Positions 1-7,910 of a DNA stretch of 16,330 bases are shown one piece after another. Made by a program: the position numbers and the translations under genes. Origin of the DNA: JASEHD01 sp964471945 (GTDB lineage Bacteria; Bacteroidota; Ignavibacteria; UBA10030; SZUA-254); the NCBI GenBank assembly GCA_964471945.1, contig CAYYIJ010000056.1, positions 1 through 16,330 of the forward strand, read 5' to 3'. Every line of letters starts with the position of its first letter. The stretch's first letter is position 1. The notes beneath the pieces are model-generated. The model was given only the letters and a program-made list of their open reading frames with translations. It made no database searches and was not told the origin of the DNA.

Positions 1-34
1 AACATGACAAAAAAGAATAATTCAGAAGTCTCTA
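1..34. mobile_element. right end of a second copy of the short inverted-repeat (MITE-like) element, cut by the window edge
   Basis: Positions 21-34 read TTCAGAAGTCTCTA, identical to 14 of the 15 bases of the right terminal repeat of the element at 6245-6367. The one base to its left differs. The adjacent bases include TGAC (5-8), and TGAC also lies internal to that end in the complete copy (6332-6335). The left part of this copy would lie outside the window. No coding sequence is seen here or in 35-152, which separates it from the stop of the next gene; that stretch shows no clear terminator. Confidence 0.55.
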
Positions 35-152
35 TTAATGAATCGTTTTGCTCGGTAAATTCCTTGTAAATCCTAATATCGCAACATTTAAACGGCAGTT
101 AAAAATGCTCGGCTTATCGTACTATCTTGCTCGATCGTGTTGGAACGAGACG

Positions 153-1397
153 TTACTTCTCCTTCAAAATCTCATTCAACACAGTTCTCGCTTTTTCACC
201 TCCAATCGAGCCAAGATAATACACTGCTTCACCTCTTAGATGATAATCGTTACTTGTGCGAGCGACCTTTCCAAAAAAATCAATCGCTCGTTCATTTCCA
301 ATATCGGCTATTGAATAAAAAATCATCTCACGCTGCTGAGTACGCTTGCTCGGTAAAGAGTCGAATAGTTGGATAAGTATTCCCACTGTTTTATTCTTAT
401 CTTTACCATGCTCACTAATGTAATCAATTGCATAAGTTTGCATTTCTTCGCTCGTATCATTTTTCACGATCTCACTGAACACAGTCAACACATCAAATTT
501 CTTATAATCTGCTAAGACGTACAAAGCAGCTTCGCGCAGCGGTCGCGGCTGTTTAAAATCGAGAGCTACTTCTTTTAAAGTATTGTATGACTGCTCATCC
601 TCTTTTGCATCACCGAGTGCATAGAGTGCTTCCAACTTTAGTTTAGTTTTAGGATCAAGATTATCATCGTCAGCAGGTACAGGCGAAGGGATTGTGATGA
701 TATGCGGTAAACGTGCGCGGTTCATTTTGCGTGAATAAATTCGCAGCGCACGCTCTAATGTTTTTGACTGCTGTGTATTTCCATATCCAAATCTAAAACT
801 CTTACCATCACTGCTGATGCTTATCGCATTTTTACTTATAATCATGCTATCAGGTCCTTCACCAATAACGATGCCATCTTCGCCAATGTGCATAGCTTGC
901 TTTCCCTCACGGATCATAAGTCCATCCTCTGTGATATAAACCTGGGCAGTACCTTTCACTTTTAATTTTTCAGATACCTTTGTTCGCTCTTTTTTCAGCT
1001 CGGCAAGATCTGCTACAGCATCGTCATAATAACTACTGCCCGAAAAATTGGAAATAAATTTGTTGTATGCCTCAATAGCTTTTTTTCTATCTGTATGTTT
1101 TAATCCATAAGCAGACCAATAGTGTGCATCATCGAGAAATGAGCTTTTTGGATATTTAGATATAAGCTGGGCAAATCTTTTCCGGGCTTCGTCCCATCTT
1201 TCATCGAGGATAAGATTGTAACCTTCCTTGTAAGTTTTATAAGCTGGATCATCCTGATTATCGGGGAATTCACTTCCCGCTTCGTTTTTAATAAGCCCCT
1301 CACGCTCAAGACACCATGCATATTTATTTGAAGTTTGATTAAATAAATTCTGGGTACAAATTAATACCGCCAGGAAAATAAATTTCTGAGTTTTCAT
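153..1397 (-). CDS. exported protein with TPR-like, beta-repeat and HEAT-like regions, last gene of an ECF sigma cassette
   Basis: This 414-residue protein starts with a signal-peptide-like segment (about residues 1-20, basic KTQK then hydrophobic FIFLAVLIC), so it is probably periplasmic or surface-exposed. Residues 52-135 hold two or more TPR-like helix pairs (AYKTYKEGY..., EARKRFAQLISKYPKSSF, KAIEAYNKFISNFSGSSYYDDA). Residues 150-205 hold short degenerate units of the form I-x-EDG-hydrophobic-I-x-EG (ITEDGLMIREG, IGEDGIVIGEG, ISKNAISISSDG), which suggest stacked beta turns. Residues 250-414 are alpha-helical repeats of HEAT/PBS type (LREAALYVLADY, LRGEAVYYLGSIG). The start has a good ribosome site (AGAAGGAGA) and its ATG overlaps the TGA of the anti-sigma gene as ATGA, so the two are translationally coupled. 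I infer a regulator or effector of the sigma/anti-sigma pair. No enzyme motif is visible and the function is unknown. Confidence 0.8.
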   Translation of the reverse strand: MKTQKFIFLAVLICTQNLFNQTSNKYAWCLEREGLIKNEAGSEFPDNQDDPAYKTYKEGYNLILDERWDEARKRFAQLISKYPKSSFLDDAHYWSAYGLKHTDRKKAIEAYNKFISNFSGSSYYDDAVADLAELKKERTKVSEKLKVKGTAQVYITEDGLMIREGKQAMHIGEDGIVIGEGPDSMIISKNAISISSDGKSFRFGYGNTQQSKTLERALRIYSRKMNRARLPHIITIPSPVPADDDNLDPKTKLKLEALYALGDAKEDEQSYNTLKEVALDFKQPRPLREAALYVLADYKKFDVLTVFSEIVKNDTSEEMQTYAIDYISEHGKDKNKTVGILIQLFDSLPSKRTQQREMIFYSIADIGNERAIDFFGKVARTSNDYHLRGEAVYYLGSIGGEKARTVLNEILKEK

Positions 1398-2197
1398 TTT
1401 CTGTCTCCTTCTGTAATATGATTCGCATACATCGTTTCTGCCATTCGTATTTTGAATAATAAATTCCCTTTATGAATACCGCCTTGAATAATCTCGACAT
1501 TCTGTAAACCATTTTCTTCTTTCATATTAGCAAGCTTGATGAGAATCTTTTCAAGATCATTTATCAATATTGCTGAACGAATATCCAATGGTTGCCGCTG
1601 CAAATACCTTGCTTCATTGACTAATTCTCTCGATACTCTCCGCTCTGTATCGAGATCAACAGATTGATTTTTTTCCACATCCATATTGGTAATACCTACT
1701 AACAAGACTTTCGACTTACGAAGATAATCTTCAATCCTGTCACCCGACCTCTTGACTGCGGTTAACTCGACTGGTTGCTGTTCGATAACTTGTTCAACTG
1801 TTGGCGGGATGTTCAATTGCCAAACAATCATTGCTAATATCAAAATCACGAGTACACTGCTATATGCAATTGTTTGGCGTTTGTGAAATATGAAGAATGA
1901 ATTTATCTTAGCCCAAAGCGGAGATTTCTGTCCGTCTGCGGTGGATTTGATTTCGAGTGTTTGAATTTTTCTTTCAACATCGAATGCAAAATTATTCCAG
2001 TATTCTTGATTACGCTCATTACAAGGTTCGGTTGTGCATGAAACGCTCACATCCATGAACGATTTGAGTTCTTCTAATTCTTCAGCACAAGATTGGCAGG
2101 AGGCAAGATGGCTTTCAAGTTTACGGCTATTTTCAGGCGAGGTTTCTTTATGCAAATAATCGTATAATTGGTTTAATATATCAGCATGCTTATTCAT
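1394..2197 (-). CDS. membrane-anchored anti-sigma factor with zf-HC2-type motif
   Basis: This 267-residue protein has an N-terminal cytoplasmic zinc-binding anti-sigma motif: H30-x3-C34-x2-C37 in HLASCQSCAEEL, preceded by a helix with LYDYLHKE as in the zf-HC2/ZAS family. Residues about 109-128 (TIAYSSVLVILILAMIVW) form one membrane helix. The C-terminal 135 residues lie outside the membrane and contain charged helices but no recognised domain. Such proteins hold their cognate ECF sigma factor at the membrane until an envelope signal releases it. The gene overlaps the sigma gene upstream and the HEAT-repeat gene downstream by ATGA junctions, which fits co-translation at fixed ratios. The pairing with this sigma factor is inferred from adjacency. 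Confidence 0.85.
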   Translation of the reverse strand: MNKHADILNQLYDYLHKETSPENSRKLESHLASCQSCAEELEELKSFMDVSVSCTTEPCNERNQEYWNNFAFDVERKIQTLEIKSTADGQKSPLWAKINSFFIFHKRQTIAYSSVLVILILAMIVWQLNIPPTVEQVIEQQPVELTAVKRSGDRIEDYLRKSKVLLVGITNMDVEKNQSVDLDTERRVSRELVNEARYLQRQPLDIRSAILINDLEKILIKLANMKEENGLQNVEIIQGGIHKGNLLFKIRMAETMYANHITEGDRK

Positions 2198-2751
2198 AGT
2201 ATTTCATCTTTTAAGAAACTAACTTTCGACTGCATCTTTTTAAGACCACGGAACAGATGTGTTTTTACCGTACCTTCAGAACAGCGAAGGATCGAGCTAA
2301 CCTGTTTGGTCGACAGACCGTTAAGATGACGCAGGATAACTACCGCACGCTGGAGTGTGGGAAGCTCGTGCAGTGCTTTCTCGATGATGGGTTGAACATC
2401 GTGCTGATATTTATCAGAAGGATTATCAACTGAATAAATCGTTTGGTTTTCTATCAATTCTATAGTCCGATAATTTGTCTTTTTTTTCTGCCGCAATCTA
2501 TTCAATGCAAGATTAGCGACAATTCTGTACAGCCATGTATTAAATGCAGCGTCTCCGCGGAATGTCTTGATTGATTCATACACACGAACGAACGCTTCCT
2601 GTGCTACATCCTCGGCATCGTCGTGATTGCAAACAAAACCATAAGCGATATTATATGCAATCTTCATGTAGCGCTCGACGAGGACACGAAATGCTTCATG
2701 GCTTCCTTCTTTTGCACGAAGGATTAATTGCTGCTCATCAGCAGCCGTCAT
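2194..2751 (-). CDS. ECF-family RNA polymerase sigma factor (sigma-70 family)
   Basis: This 185-residue protein has the two-domain layout of ECF sigma factors. Region 2 covers about residues 20-90, with the conserved DAEDVAQEAFVRVYESIKTF stretch (45-64) followed by FNTWLYRIVANLALNRLR (70-87) for core binding and -10 recognition. Region 4 covers about residues 125-175, with LPTLQRAVVILRHLNGLS and the helix-turn-helix VSSILRCSEGTVKTHLFRG for -35 binding. It lacks sigma regions 1 and 3, and its length is typical. It is first in a three-gene unit and its TGA overlaps the anti-sigma ATG. The ATG at 2751 has little Shine-Dalgarno. A short inverted repeat (AAGGG/CCCTT, 2754-2765) sits directly upstream and could affect translation. 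The subgroup and regulon cannot be told from sequence alone. Confidence 0.92.
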   Translation of the reverse strand: MTAADEQQLILRAKEGSHEAFRVLVERYMKIAYNIAYGFVCNHDDAEDVAQEAFVRVYESIKTFRGDAAFNTWLYRIVANLALNRLRQKKKTNYRTIELIENQTIYSVDNPSDKYQHDVQPIIEKALHELPTLQRAVVILRHLNGLSTKQVSSILRCSEGTVKTHLFRGLKKMQSKVSFLKDEIL

Positions 2752-2783
2752 TCAAGGGAACCCTTTATTTGTTGTTTCTGAGA

Positions 2784-2814
2784 ATTAGACAATTATAATG
2801 ACTGAACGGTTGAC
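2784..2814 (-). promoter_or_regulatory. candidate ECF-type promoter of the sigma/anti-sigma unit
   Basis: Read on the minus strand, GTCAACC (2814-2808) is followed after 17 bases by GTCTAAT (2790-2784), about 33 bases upstream of the sigma ATG. An AAC-containing -35 and a short TC-containing -10 with 16-17 bases between them is the usual form of ECF promoters, which are often autoregulated. A TATAAT (2797-2792) also lies here, but without a well-spaced -35. This is a weak call made by eye. Confidence 0.25.
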
Positions 2815-2881
2815 AAAATGTTAATAATTGTACGAAAGGGATTATAAATTGTTAGATGCGGGAAAATTGGTGCGTTACCAC

Positions 2882-5404
2882 TTAGAGACTCCACCAATAC
2901 GAAATCTTTGCAAGTATCACATTATCCATCGGGATTCGGAAAGTATCCCAAAAATCTCGTATTATAGGTTGGGAATAAACTCCATCTTGACCATTCCGAG
3001 CTTGAGTCCATACCAGAAAAAATGTACTACCGGGAAGATACTCCCATCTGAAAACGATGTTCGCATTGAACACTTTGGAAAAATAATCGATGTTGGTTGG
3101 ATAATCGGAAAGTGAAGGTAAATTTTCTGGTCCGATAAGTTTCTTAAAATTCGTGTACCGCAACTTTAAAAGAAATACCTGACTAAAAAATTGAACACCA
3201 ATTTTAGGTGTAAAGGTGATCGTACCTTTTAGTGAAAAATTGTAATAATCGACTTTCCTATCCCCGAACAAACAAAAACCGTCGTCGGTATAACCACCAA
3301 CAAGCCAAGCTTCCTCATTTTTAGTTTTCATAAATGTAAAACCGGGAACGAAATCCATCCAACTTAAAGGTTTAATCGTCGTTTGCATTACACCGAAATA
3401 AGTTCTTGCACCATTCACGTAATAATTATAACCGGATTGTAGTGTAACCATAAAAGATTTTCGGCTGTCTGTATGCAGTGTAGCTAAGAAACGTTCGCTC
3501 TGTGGTCGCTTATATAAATTAACGGGAGGTACATATTCTCCATAACTCAATTTATTCTTATCATCAAATGCTGGAAATTCATGAAAAAAATTAAAAGTTA
3601 AAAACCAAAAATTCCGGAACTCGAAAGCCGGTTCGAACTCGATGCGATTGAGTGTTCTTTTGCCATTCCAATTCCAACGATAGTTAGTTTGTCCTGTCAA
3701 TCCATATCTATAAAAAGGTGCCGAGGCATGGTCATCTTTATATGAAATCTGAAGATAACCGCCGTGTTCACGCGGCTGGCTATAGTAACCTAAATCATTT
3801 ATAGAAAAATTCTCGGAAGAAAAATCATATCCCGAGAAAGCCAACCAATGTTCGCCTCCTAATTTCCCAACTCCTAAACGACCTGCGCTGCCACTAAGCT
3901 CTCTGCCTAAATTCGGCTTGGTGTGCGATCCAGCGATATAGCCGTCTATTCCATACTCGCCTCCCATCAATCTCGAACTCCAATCCACACCACCACTGAA
4001 TGCAGAAGTTTGCTGGTGTTTAAATGTACTGGTTGCCATAAAACCGACTGAACTGTAGGAGGATGTTCCATAAAAATTCTGATTTAATCTTAAAACATTA
4101 TAATTCGCACGAGGTTCTACCATAATTGGTGGAGATTCTTTCCCGATTCCTTCGATAATAGCATCCTCACGAGTGGTTACTGCTGATAGAATCCCGAACT
4201 GAAGATTCTGGCTGATTCTGCCTGAAAATTTTCCTGCCGCTAATATAGTGGTGATTTCTGGTTTCTTACTAAACCGTGCGTTCCCCCCTACCATCAGTGT
4301 TTCACCGTCCGATGAGATGTAATTACTAAGATTTTCATAACCGGTCGGCTGTCTCCCAATCCTTCGTGAATATAGCAGCCGCATTTGTTCTCTATCAAAT
4401 GAATTTCCGAACGAAAAAATCTGTGAACCCTCCAGGAAAAAGGGTCTCTTTTCAGGATACAAGGTTTCAAAAACAGTCAGGTTTAATTCAGCTTGATCAA
4501 CTTCAACCTGACCGAAATCTGGATTTACTGCCAGATCCACGGTTAAGTCAGGTGTTACTCCATATTTTAAATCAAGTCCAAAATTTTTTGGATCATATTC
4601 TCCTTCTGTTCGAAATGGCTTTGGTTGTGATAAATAATTTACTTTTGAAACGTGATATGGAAGTATTTCGATGTGTAAGGGGCGTTGAATATTAATGATA
4701 CCAGAAAGATTTCCCATCTTTGATACGGAGGATATAGTTAATGGAGACGTTTCTTTTCGAGGCACCATCACCCATTCTACTGTTTCTTTTTTACGGGCTA
4801 TATATCGGCGAAAATTTATCCCCCAAACATATTCCCCTTCCTGTTCAGAGAATCGCAAAACACTAAAAGGAATTTTAAATTCCGCAGACCACCCTTCAGA
4901 TAAAACTTTTGCTTCAAAATCCCAAACAGCATCCCATTGTATATCATATATTAATCCATCCTGAGATAGCACTCCATCAGATTGCACACCTGAAACACTT
5001 CCACTAAAAAGAAAAGCCGTTGTATGATCATGGTAAGAATCAATGATTACACTAAATCGATCTCCTTGAACCAATCTATCACGTCGAGTAAGTTGTTTGA
5101 CAATTTCTGATGGGGATGAATCATAACAAAACACACCAATATAAAGTGCATTATCGTCATATAGAATTCGAACAGAAGTTCCTTCTGTAGCAGGGGCACC
5201 TTCCTCCGGGTCATATTGCTGGAATCCTGAAACCGGGATCGCTGATTTCCAAACATGTTCATTTAACAACCCATCAAGTTTAGGTGGTTCATCACAACGC
5301 GATGCGACAATATTTTTAGTTGATGTACCTCCCAGAAGCACACCCACTGAAATTAGATAAACACAACTAATTATCTTTACGTATTTTACTCCATTAATAC
5401 CCAT
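2882..5404 (-). CDS. DUF5916 outer-membrane protein with N-terminal CBM9-like domain
   Basis: About 840 residues from the ATG. The N-terminus (GVKYVKIISCVYLISVG) looks like an export signal. About residues 40-235 form a carbohydrate-binding-family-9-like beta domain with the landmarks EPPKLDGLLNEHVW, DDNALYIGVFCYDS, DSYHDHTTAFLF, WSAEFKIPFSVLRF and WGINFRRYIARKKE. The rest is the DUF5916 region (LTVDLAVNPDFGQVEVDQ, RPFFLEGSQIFSFG, LLYSRRIG), rich in alternating aromatic strands, with the family's C-terminal VWTQARNGQ and KISYWW. It is most likely an outer-membrane beta barrel. No substrate is established for the family. The start is uncertain: an in-frame TTG at 5470 would add 22 residues (VYKKFLAFLFSLCY...), but neither start has a clear ribosome site. 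I prefer the ATG because it leaves one clean signal peptide. The gene is divergent from ubiE across an AT-rich spacer. Confidence 0.85.
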   Translation of the reverse strand: MGINGVKYVKIISCVYLISVGVLLGGTSTKNIVASRCDEPPKLDGLLNEHVWKSAIPVSGFQQYDPEEGAPATEGTSVRILYDDNALYIGVFCYDSSPSEIVKQLTRRDRLVQGDRFSVIIDSYHDHTTAFLFSGSVSGVQSDGVLSQDGLIYDIQWDAVWDFEAKVLSEGWSAEFKIPFSVLRFSEQEGEYVWGINFRRYIARKKETVEWVMVPRKETSPLTISSVSKMGNLSGIINIQRPLHIEILPYHVSKVNYLSQPKPFRTEGEYDPKNFGLDLKYGVTPDLTVDLAVNPDFGQVEVDQAELNLTVFETLYPEKRPFFLEGSQIFSFGNSFDREQMRLLYSRRIGRQPTGYENLSNYISSDGETLMVGGNARFSKKPEITTILAAGKFSGRISQNLQFGILSAVTTREDAIIEGIGKESPPIMVEPRANYNVLRLNQNFYGTSSYSSVGFMATSTFKHQQTSAFSGGVDWSSRLMGGEYGIDGYIAGSHTKPNLGRELSGSAGRLGVGKLGGEHWLAFSGYDFSSENFSINDLGYYSQPREHGGYLQISYKDDHASAPFYRYGLTGQTNYRWNWNGKRTLNRIEFEPAFEFRNFWFLTFNFFHEFPAFDDKNKLSYGEYVPPVNLYKRPQSERFLATLHTDSRKSFMVTLQSGYNYYVNGARTYFGVMQTTIKPLSWMDFVPGFTFMKTKNEEAWLVGGYTDDGFCLFGDRKVDYYNFSLKGTITFTPKIGVQFFSQVFLLKLRYTNFKKLIGPENLPSLSDYPTNIDYFSKVFNANIVFRWEYLPGSTFFLVWTQARNGQDGVYSQPIIRDFWDTFRIPMDNVILAKISYWWSL

Positions 5405-5522
5405 TTGATAATTATTTAGAACATAACATAAAGAAAACAAAAAAGCAAGAAATTTTTTGTAGACTCGCAAAGTTTTCTTAATTATTTGCTTTTTTGTGTA
5501 ATTTTAACATAATTTATTTTAT

Positions 5523-6257
5523 ATGAAAACCAATATTCATACTCACCCAGAAGCGAAAACCATTAAATTGATGTTCAATAATATTGCACCTACTTATGAT
5601 TTAATGAACAGTCTTATTAGTTTTGGATTAGATAAGGCATGGAGAAAAAAAGCCACCTCATTGTTAGCTGTGAATAATGAAAGTAAAATTTTAGATATCG
5701 CGGCAGGCAGTGGAGATATCTCGATCGCAGTTGCGAAACATAAACCGAAATTAATAGTTGCTGCAGATTTTGCACTTAGTATGTTTAATGTATTTCAACA
5801 AAAACTTGAAAAAGAAGCAACTCCTCAAACTATCACTTATACCGCTTGTGATGCTCTCAATCTACCTTTTCATGATCAATCCTTCGACGGGACGATCGTT
5901 GCTTTCGGCATTCGGAATTTTTCTGATAGACTCCGTTCCTTACAAGAGATGCACAGGGTTTTAAAATCAGGGGGAGTATCTGTTATTTTAGAACTGACCA
6001 AACCAGCAAACCCAATCATATTGCGACTGTATAAATTTCACACACGAATCCTGCTTCCTTTACTTGGAAAGTTAATCTCAAAACACAAATCAGCATATTG
6101 TTACCTCCCGGATTCCATTAATATATTTCCGAACAAGGGTGATTTCCTATCAATGATGACTGAGGCAAAATTCGTCCAAACAAAATCGATAGCTTTAACC
6201 TTCGGAACGGCTACTATTTTTGTAGGTAGAAAACCATTAGCTAGTAGAGACTTCTGA
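5523..6257 (+). CDS. ubiE: UbiE/MenG-family demethylmenaquinone C-methyltransferase
   Basis: This 244-residue SAM-dependent methyltransferase should carry out the last step of menaquinone synthesis (methylation of demethylmenaquinone); ubiquinone is unlikely in this lineage. Family motifs are clear: FNNIAPTYDLMNSLISFG (18-35) with DKAWR, the SAM-binding glycine motif ILDIAAGSGDI (56-66), DALNLPFHDQSFDG, FGIRNF, MHRVLKSGG with LELTKP, and YLPDSINIFP. Length matches the family. The usual C-terminus ends near GRKP. The extra LASRDF and the TGA stop come from the terminal repeat of the MITE-like element that begins at 6245. No Shine-Dalgarno is visible. A TTGCTT/CATAAT pair with a 16-base spacer (5486-5513) would start transcription almost at the ATG, so a very short leader is possible. 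Confidence 0.9.
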   Translation: MKTNIHTHPEAKTIKLMFNNIAPTYDLMNSLISFGLDKAWRKKATSLLAVNNESKILDIAAGSGDISIAVAKHKPKLIVAADFALSMFNVFQQKLEKEATPQTITYTACDALNLPFHDQSFDGTIVAFGIRNFSDRLRSLQEMHRVLKSGGVSVILELTKPANPIILRLYKFHTRILLPLLGKLISKHKSAYCYLPDSINIFPNKGDFLSMMTEAKFVQTKSIALTFGTATIFVGRKPLASRDF

Positions 6258-6367
6258 AAAATCACCCAAAGGGTCACCCTGAATTCATTTCAGGGTCTAA
6301 AATCGCTTAGATTCCGAAACAAGTTCGGAATGACGGGTATGGTTTTATAATATTTCAGAAGTCTCTA
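6245..6367. mobile_element. 123-bp MITE-like element with 15-bp perfect terminal inverted repeats
   Basis: The left end TAGAGACTTCTGAAA (6245-6259) and right end TTTCAGAAGTCTCTA (6353-6367) are perfect inverted copies. Inside are two hairpins of the same geometry: arms ACCCTGAA/TTCAGGGT (6276-6296) and ATTCCGAA/TTCGGAAT (6311-6331), each with an 8-bp stem and a 5-base loop. A minor ACCC/GGGT stem lies at 6264-6274. It encodes no protein. Both outer ends are TA, as expected for elements mobilised by TA-targeting (IS630/Tc1-mariner type) transposases, although the family is only inferred. A second right end lies at 21-34. The element fills the gap between the convergent ubiE and rlmD genes and overlaps the 3' end of each. 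Its hairpins may also act as a bidirectional terminator, but there are no strong T-tracts. Confidence 0.65.
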
Positions 6368-7764
6368 GTAAATAATGCCACCGATTCAATATGATCGGTG
6401 TGGGGAAACATATCTACTGGCTGAATTACCTGCAAGAAATATCCTCCATCAACTAATAATTTTGCATCCCGTGCTTGAGTTGCTGGATTGCAGCTTAGGT
6501 ACACCACTTTATTCGGTGCAAGATTAATAATTTTTTCAATAACCTTAGGATGCATCCCGCTGCGTGGCGGATCAGCAACAACAACATTTGGCTTAGGATA
6601 CTCTCGAAGCAATGAATTATCGTTGGTTAAATGATCTTTTAAATCGCCTTGCAAAAAGAAACAATTCGTGATTCTGTTCGCTTCAGCATTTCGTTCGGCA
6701 TCGCGGATAGCGCTTTCAACAACTTCAATCCCTATTACTCGCTCTGCTGCATCCGAAAGATAAATTGCAATGGTGCCGGTTCCACTATATAGATCATAAA
6801 CCACATCACTAGGCTTCAGAGATGCAAGCTGTTTAGCAACATTATACAATTTTTCAGCTTGATAAGTATTCGTCTGGAAAAAGGAATTCGCCGATATATG
6901 AAACGTAAACTCTCCGAGCTTTTCGGTGATTACGCCAGATCCATGATACACTTTCTCGCTATCACCGAATGCCACCATCGATTTACGAGAAGTAACATTG
7001 TTTACGATGGTCGTGATTTCTGGAAAATATTTTATTAACAACTTTGTAAGATTTTGCATCACTTCTTGCCACTCATATGTTGTAACAATATTCACCATCA
7101 GCTCGCCAGTTTTTTTTCCATCCCGAATAACAAGATGTCTAAGATAGCCCTCGTGAATTTTAGTGGAATATACGGAGAGGCCCCATCCTCTGGCAATCTC
7201 CCTGACTGAATTTAAGATTGCTGTACTAATCTTTGACTGAAGATAGCATTCTTTGATATTTAAAACTTTATCAAAGCGTTGTGGAACATGTAATCCAACA
7301 ACCACATCGGGTTCTTGTTCGAGATTGATATGCATTTCTTCTGATGTCAGCCAACGGTAATTCGAGAATGTAAATTCCATTTTATTTCTATAAAAATATG
7401 GATAATCACATCCAATAACGGGTTGAACATCGGGATTTTGGAATCCGCCGATATGTGTGAAAGCATCTTCCACAAGGCATTGTTTGAAATTTAATTGTGC
7501 TTCATACGACAGATTTTGCCATCTACAGCCACCACATATTCCGAAGTGTTTACATCTATGAATGGTACGGTGAGGGGAGGATGTAAGGATATCGATTGCC
7601 CGCGCTTCAGCATATCTTTTAGTAATCTTCCAAACCTTTGCGCGGATAGTATCACCGGGGATTGCATTTTCAATAAAAATCACAAAACCCTCGTAGTAAG
7701 CAACAGTTTTCCCATTCCCCGATAGATTTACTGGTTCTAAAATTAATTCATCACCTTTTTGCAT
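6355..7764 (-). CDS. rlmD: 23S rRNA (uracil-5-)-methyltransferase, RumA/RlmD family
   Basis: This 469-residue protein has the full family layout. An N-terminal TRAM RNA-binding domain (about 1-60) is followed by an iron-sulfur cluster motif C71-x5-C77-x2-C80 (CKHFGICGGC), with C173 as the probable fourth ligand. A central RNA-binding part follows, with SANSFFQTNT. The SAM fold has VVYDLYSGTGTIAIYL (321-336), VVADPPRSGMHP (395-406) and the catalytic nucleophile C425 in YLSCNPATQARD. The end DMFPHTDHIESVALF is typical. It methylates uracil C5 in 23S rRNA; the exact position (U1939 or U747 type) cannot be assigned, so the symbol is the family name. The last residues (RDF) and the TGA are encoded by the terminal repeat of the element at 6245-6367. 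The ATG has no clear Shine-Dalgarno. A 10-bp palindrome ACAAATTTGT lies just upstream (7775-7784). Confidence 0.88.
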   Translation of the reverse strand: MQKGDELILEPVNLSGNGKTVAYYEGFVIFIENAIPGDTIRAKVWKITKRYAEARAIDILTSSPHRTIHRCKHFGICGGCRWQNLSYEAQLNFKQCLVEDAFTHIGGFQNPDVQPVIGCDYPYFYRNKMEFTFSNYRWLTSEEMHINLEQEPDVVVGLHVPQRFDKVLNIKECYLQSKISTAILNSVREIARGWGLSVYSTKIHEGYLRHLVIRDGKKTGELMVNIVTTYEWQEVMQNLTKLLIKYFPEITTIVNNVTSRKSMVAFGDSEKVYHGSGVITEKLGEFTFHISANSFFQTNTYQAEKLYNVAKQLASLKPSDVVYDLYSGTGTIAIYLSDAAERVIGIEVVESAIRDAERNAEANRITNCFFLQGDLKDHLTNDNSLLREYPKPNVVVADPPRSGMHPKVIEKIINLAPNKVVYLSCNPATQARDAKLLVDGGYFLQVIQPVDMFPHTDHIESVALFTRDF

Positions 7765-7910
7765 TAGATAATATACAAATTTGTTTGCATCGAATTCATT
7801 GACTAATTAACGTTACCCTCATCACACATAGTGCTGGCTATCAATTCATTCTGTGCTTGATTTTCTTATTTTTTCTAAAAATATTTTCTAAACTAATTTT
7901 TGGAATTGAT

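Noticed and set aside
48..357. 12-mer TTGCTCGGTAAA present at 48-59 and 346-357
   Set aside because: One copy lies within coding sequence and the other in a spacer with no flanking similarity. It is probably coincidental.
2810..2850. TTGACA on the plus strand at 2810, suggesting a promoter into a plus-strand ORF at 2828-3115
   Set aside because: That ORF is antisense to the well-supported DUF5916 gene, shows no family features, and has no -10 box at proper spacing.
2882..2891. TAGAGACT at the 3' end of the DUF5916 gene, matching the first 8 bases of the MITE-like terminal repeat
   Set aside because: An 8-base match is expected by chance in 16 kb, the similarity stops there, and no hairpins or second repeat lie nearby.
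5404..5470. Longer DUF5916 start at TTG 5470
   Set aside because: It adds a second hydrophobic stretch before a complete signal peptide and has no clear ribosome site. It is kept only as an alternative.
6245..6367. Reading the repeats as a CRISPR or attachment site
   Set aside because: The repeats are inverted, there is one pair only, and there are no spacers, integrase gene or tRNA nearby.
7775..7784. ACAAATTTGT palindrome near the rlmD start as an operator
   Set aside because: It is a 10-bp AT-rich palindrome in AT-rich DNA with no second copy seen, so it is too weak to call.
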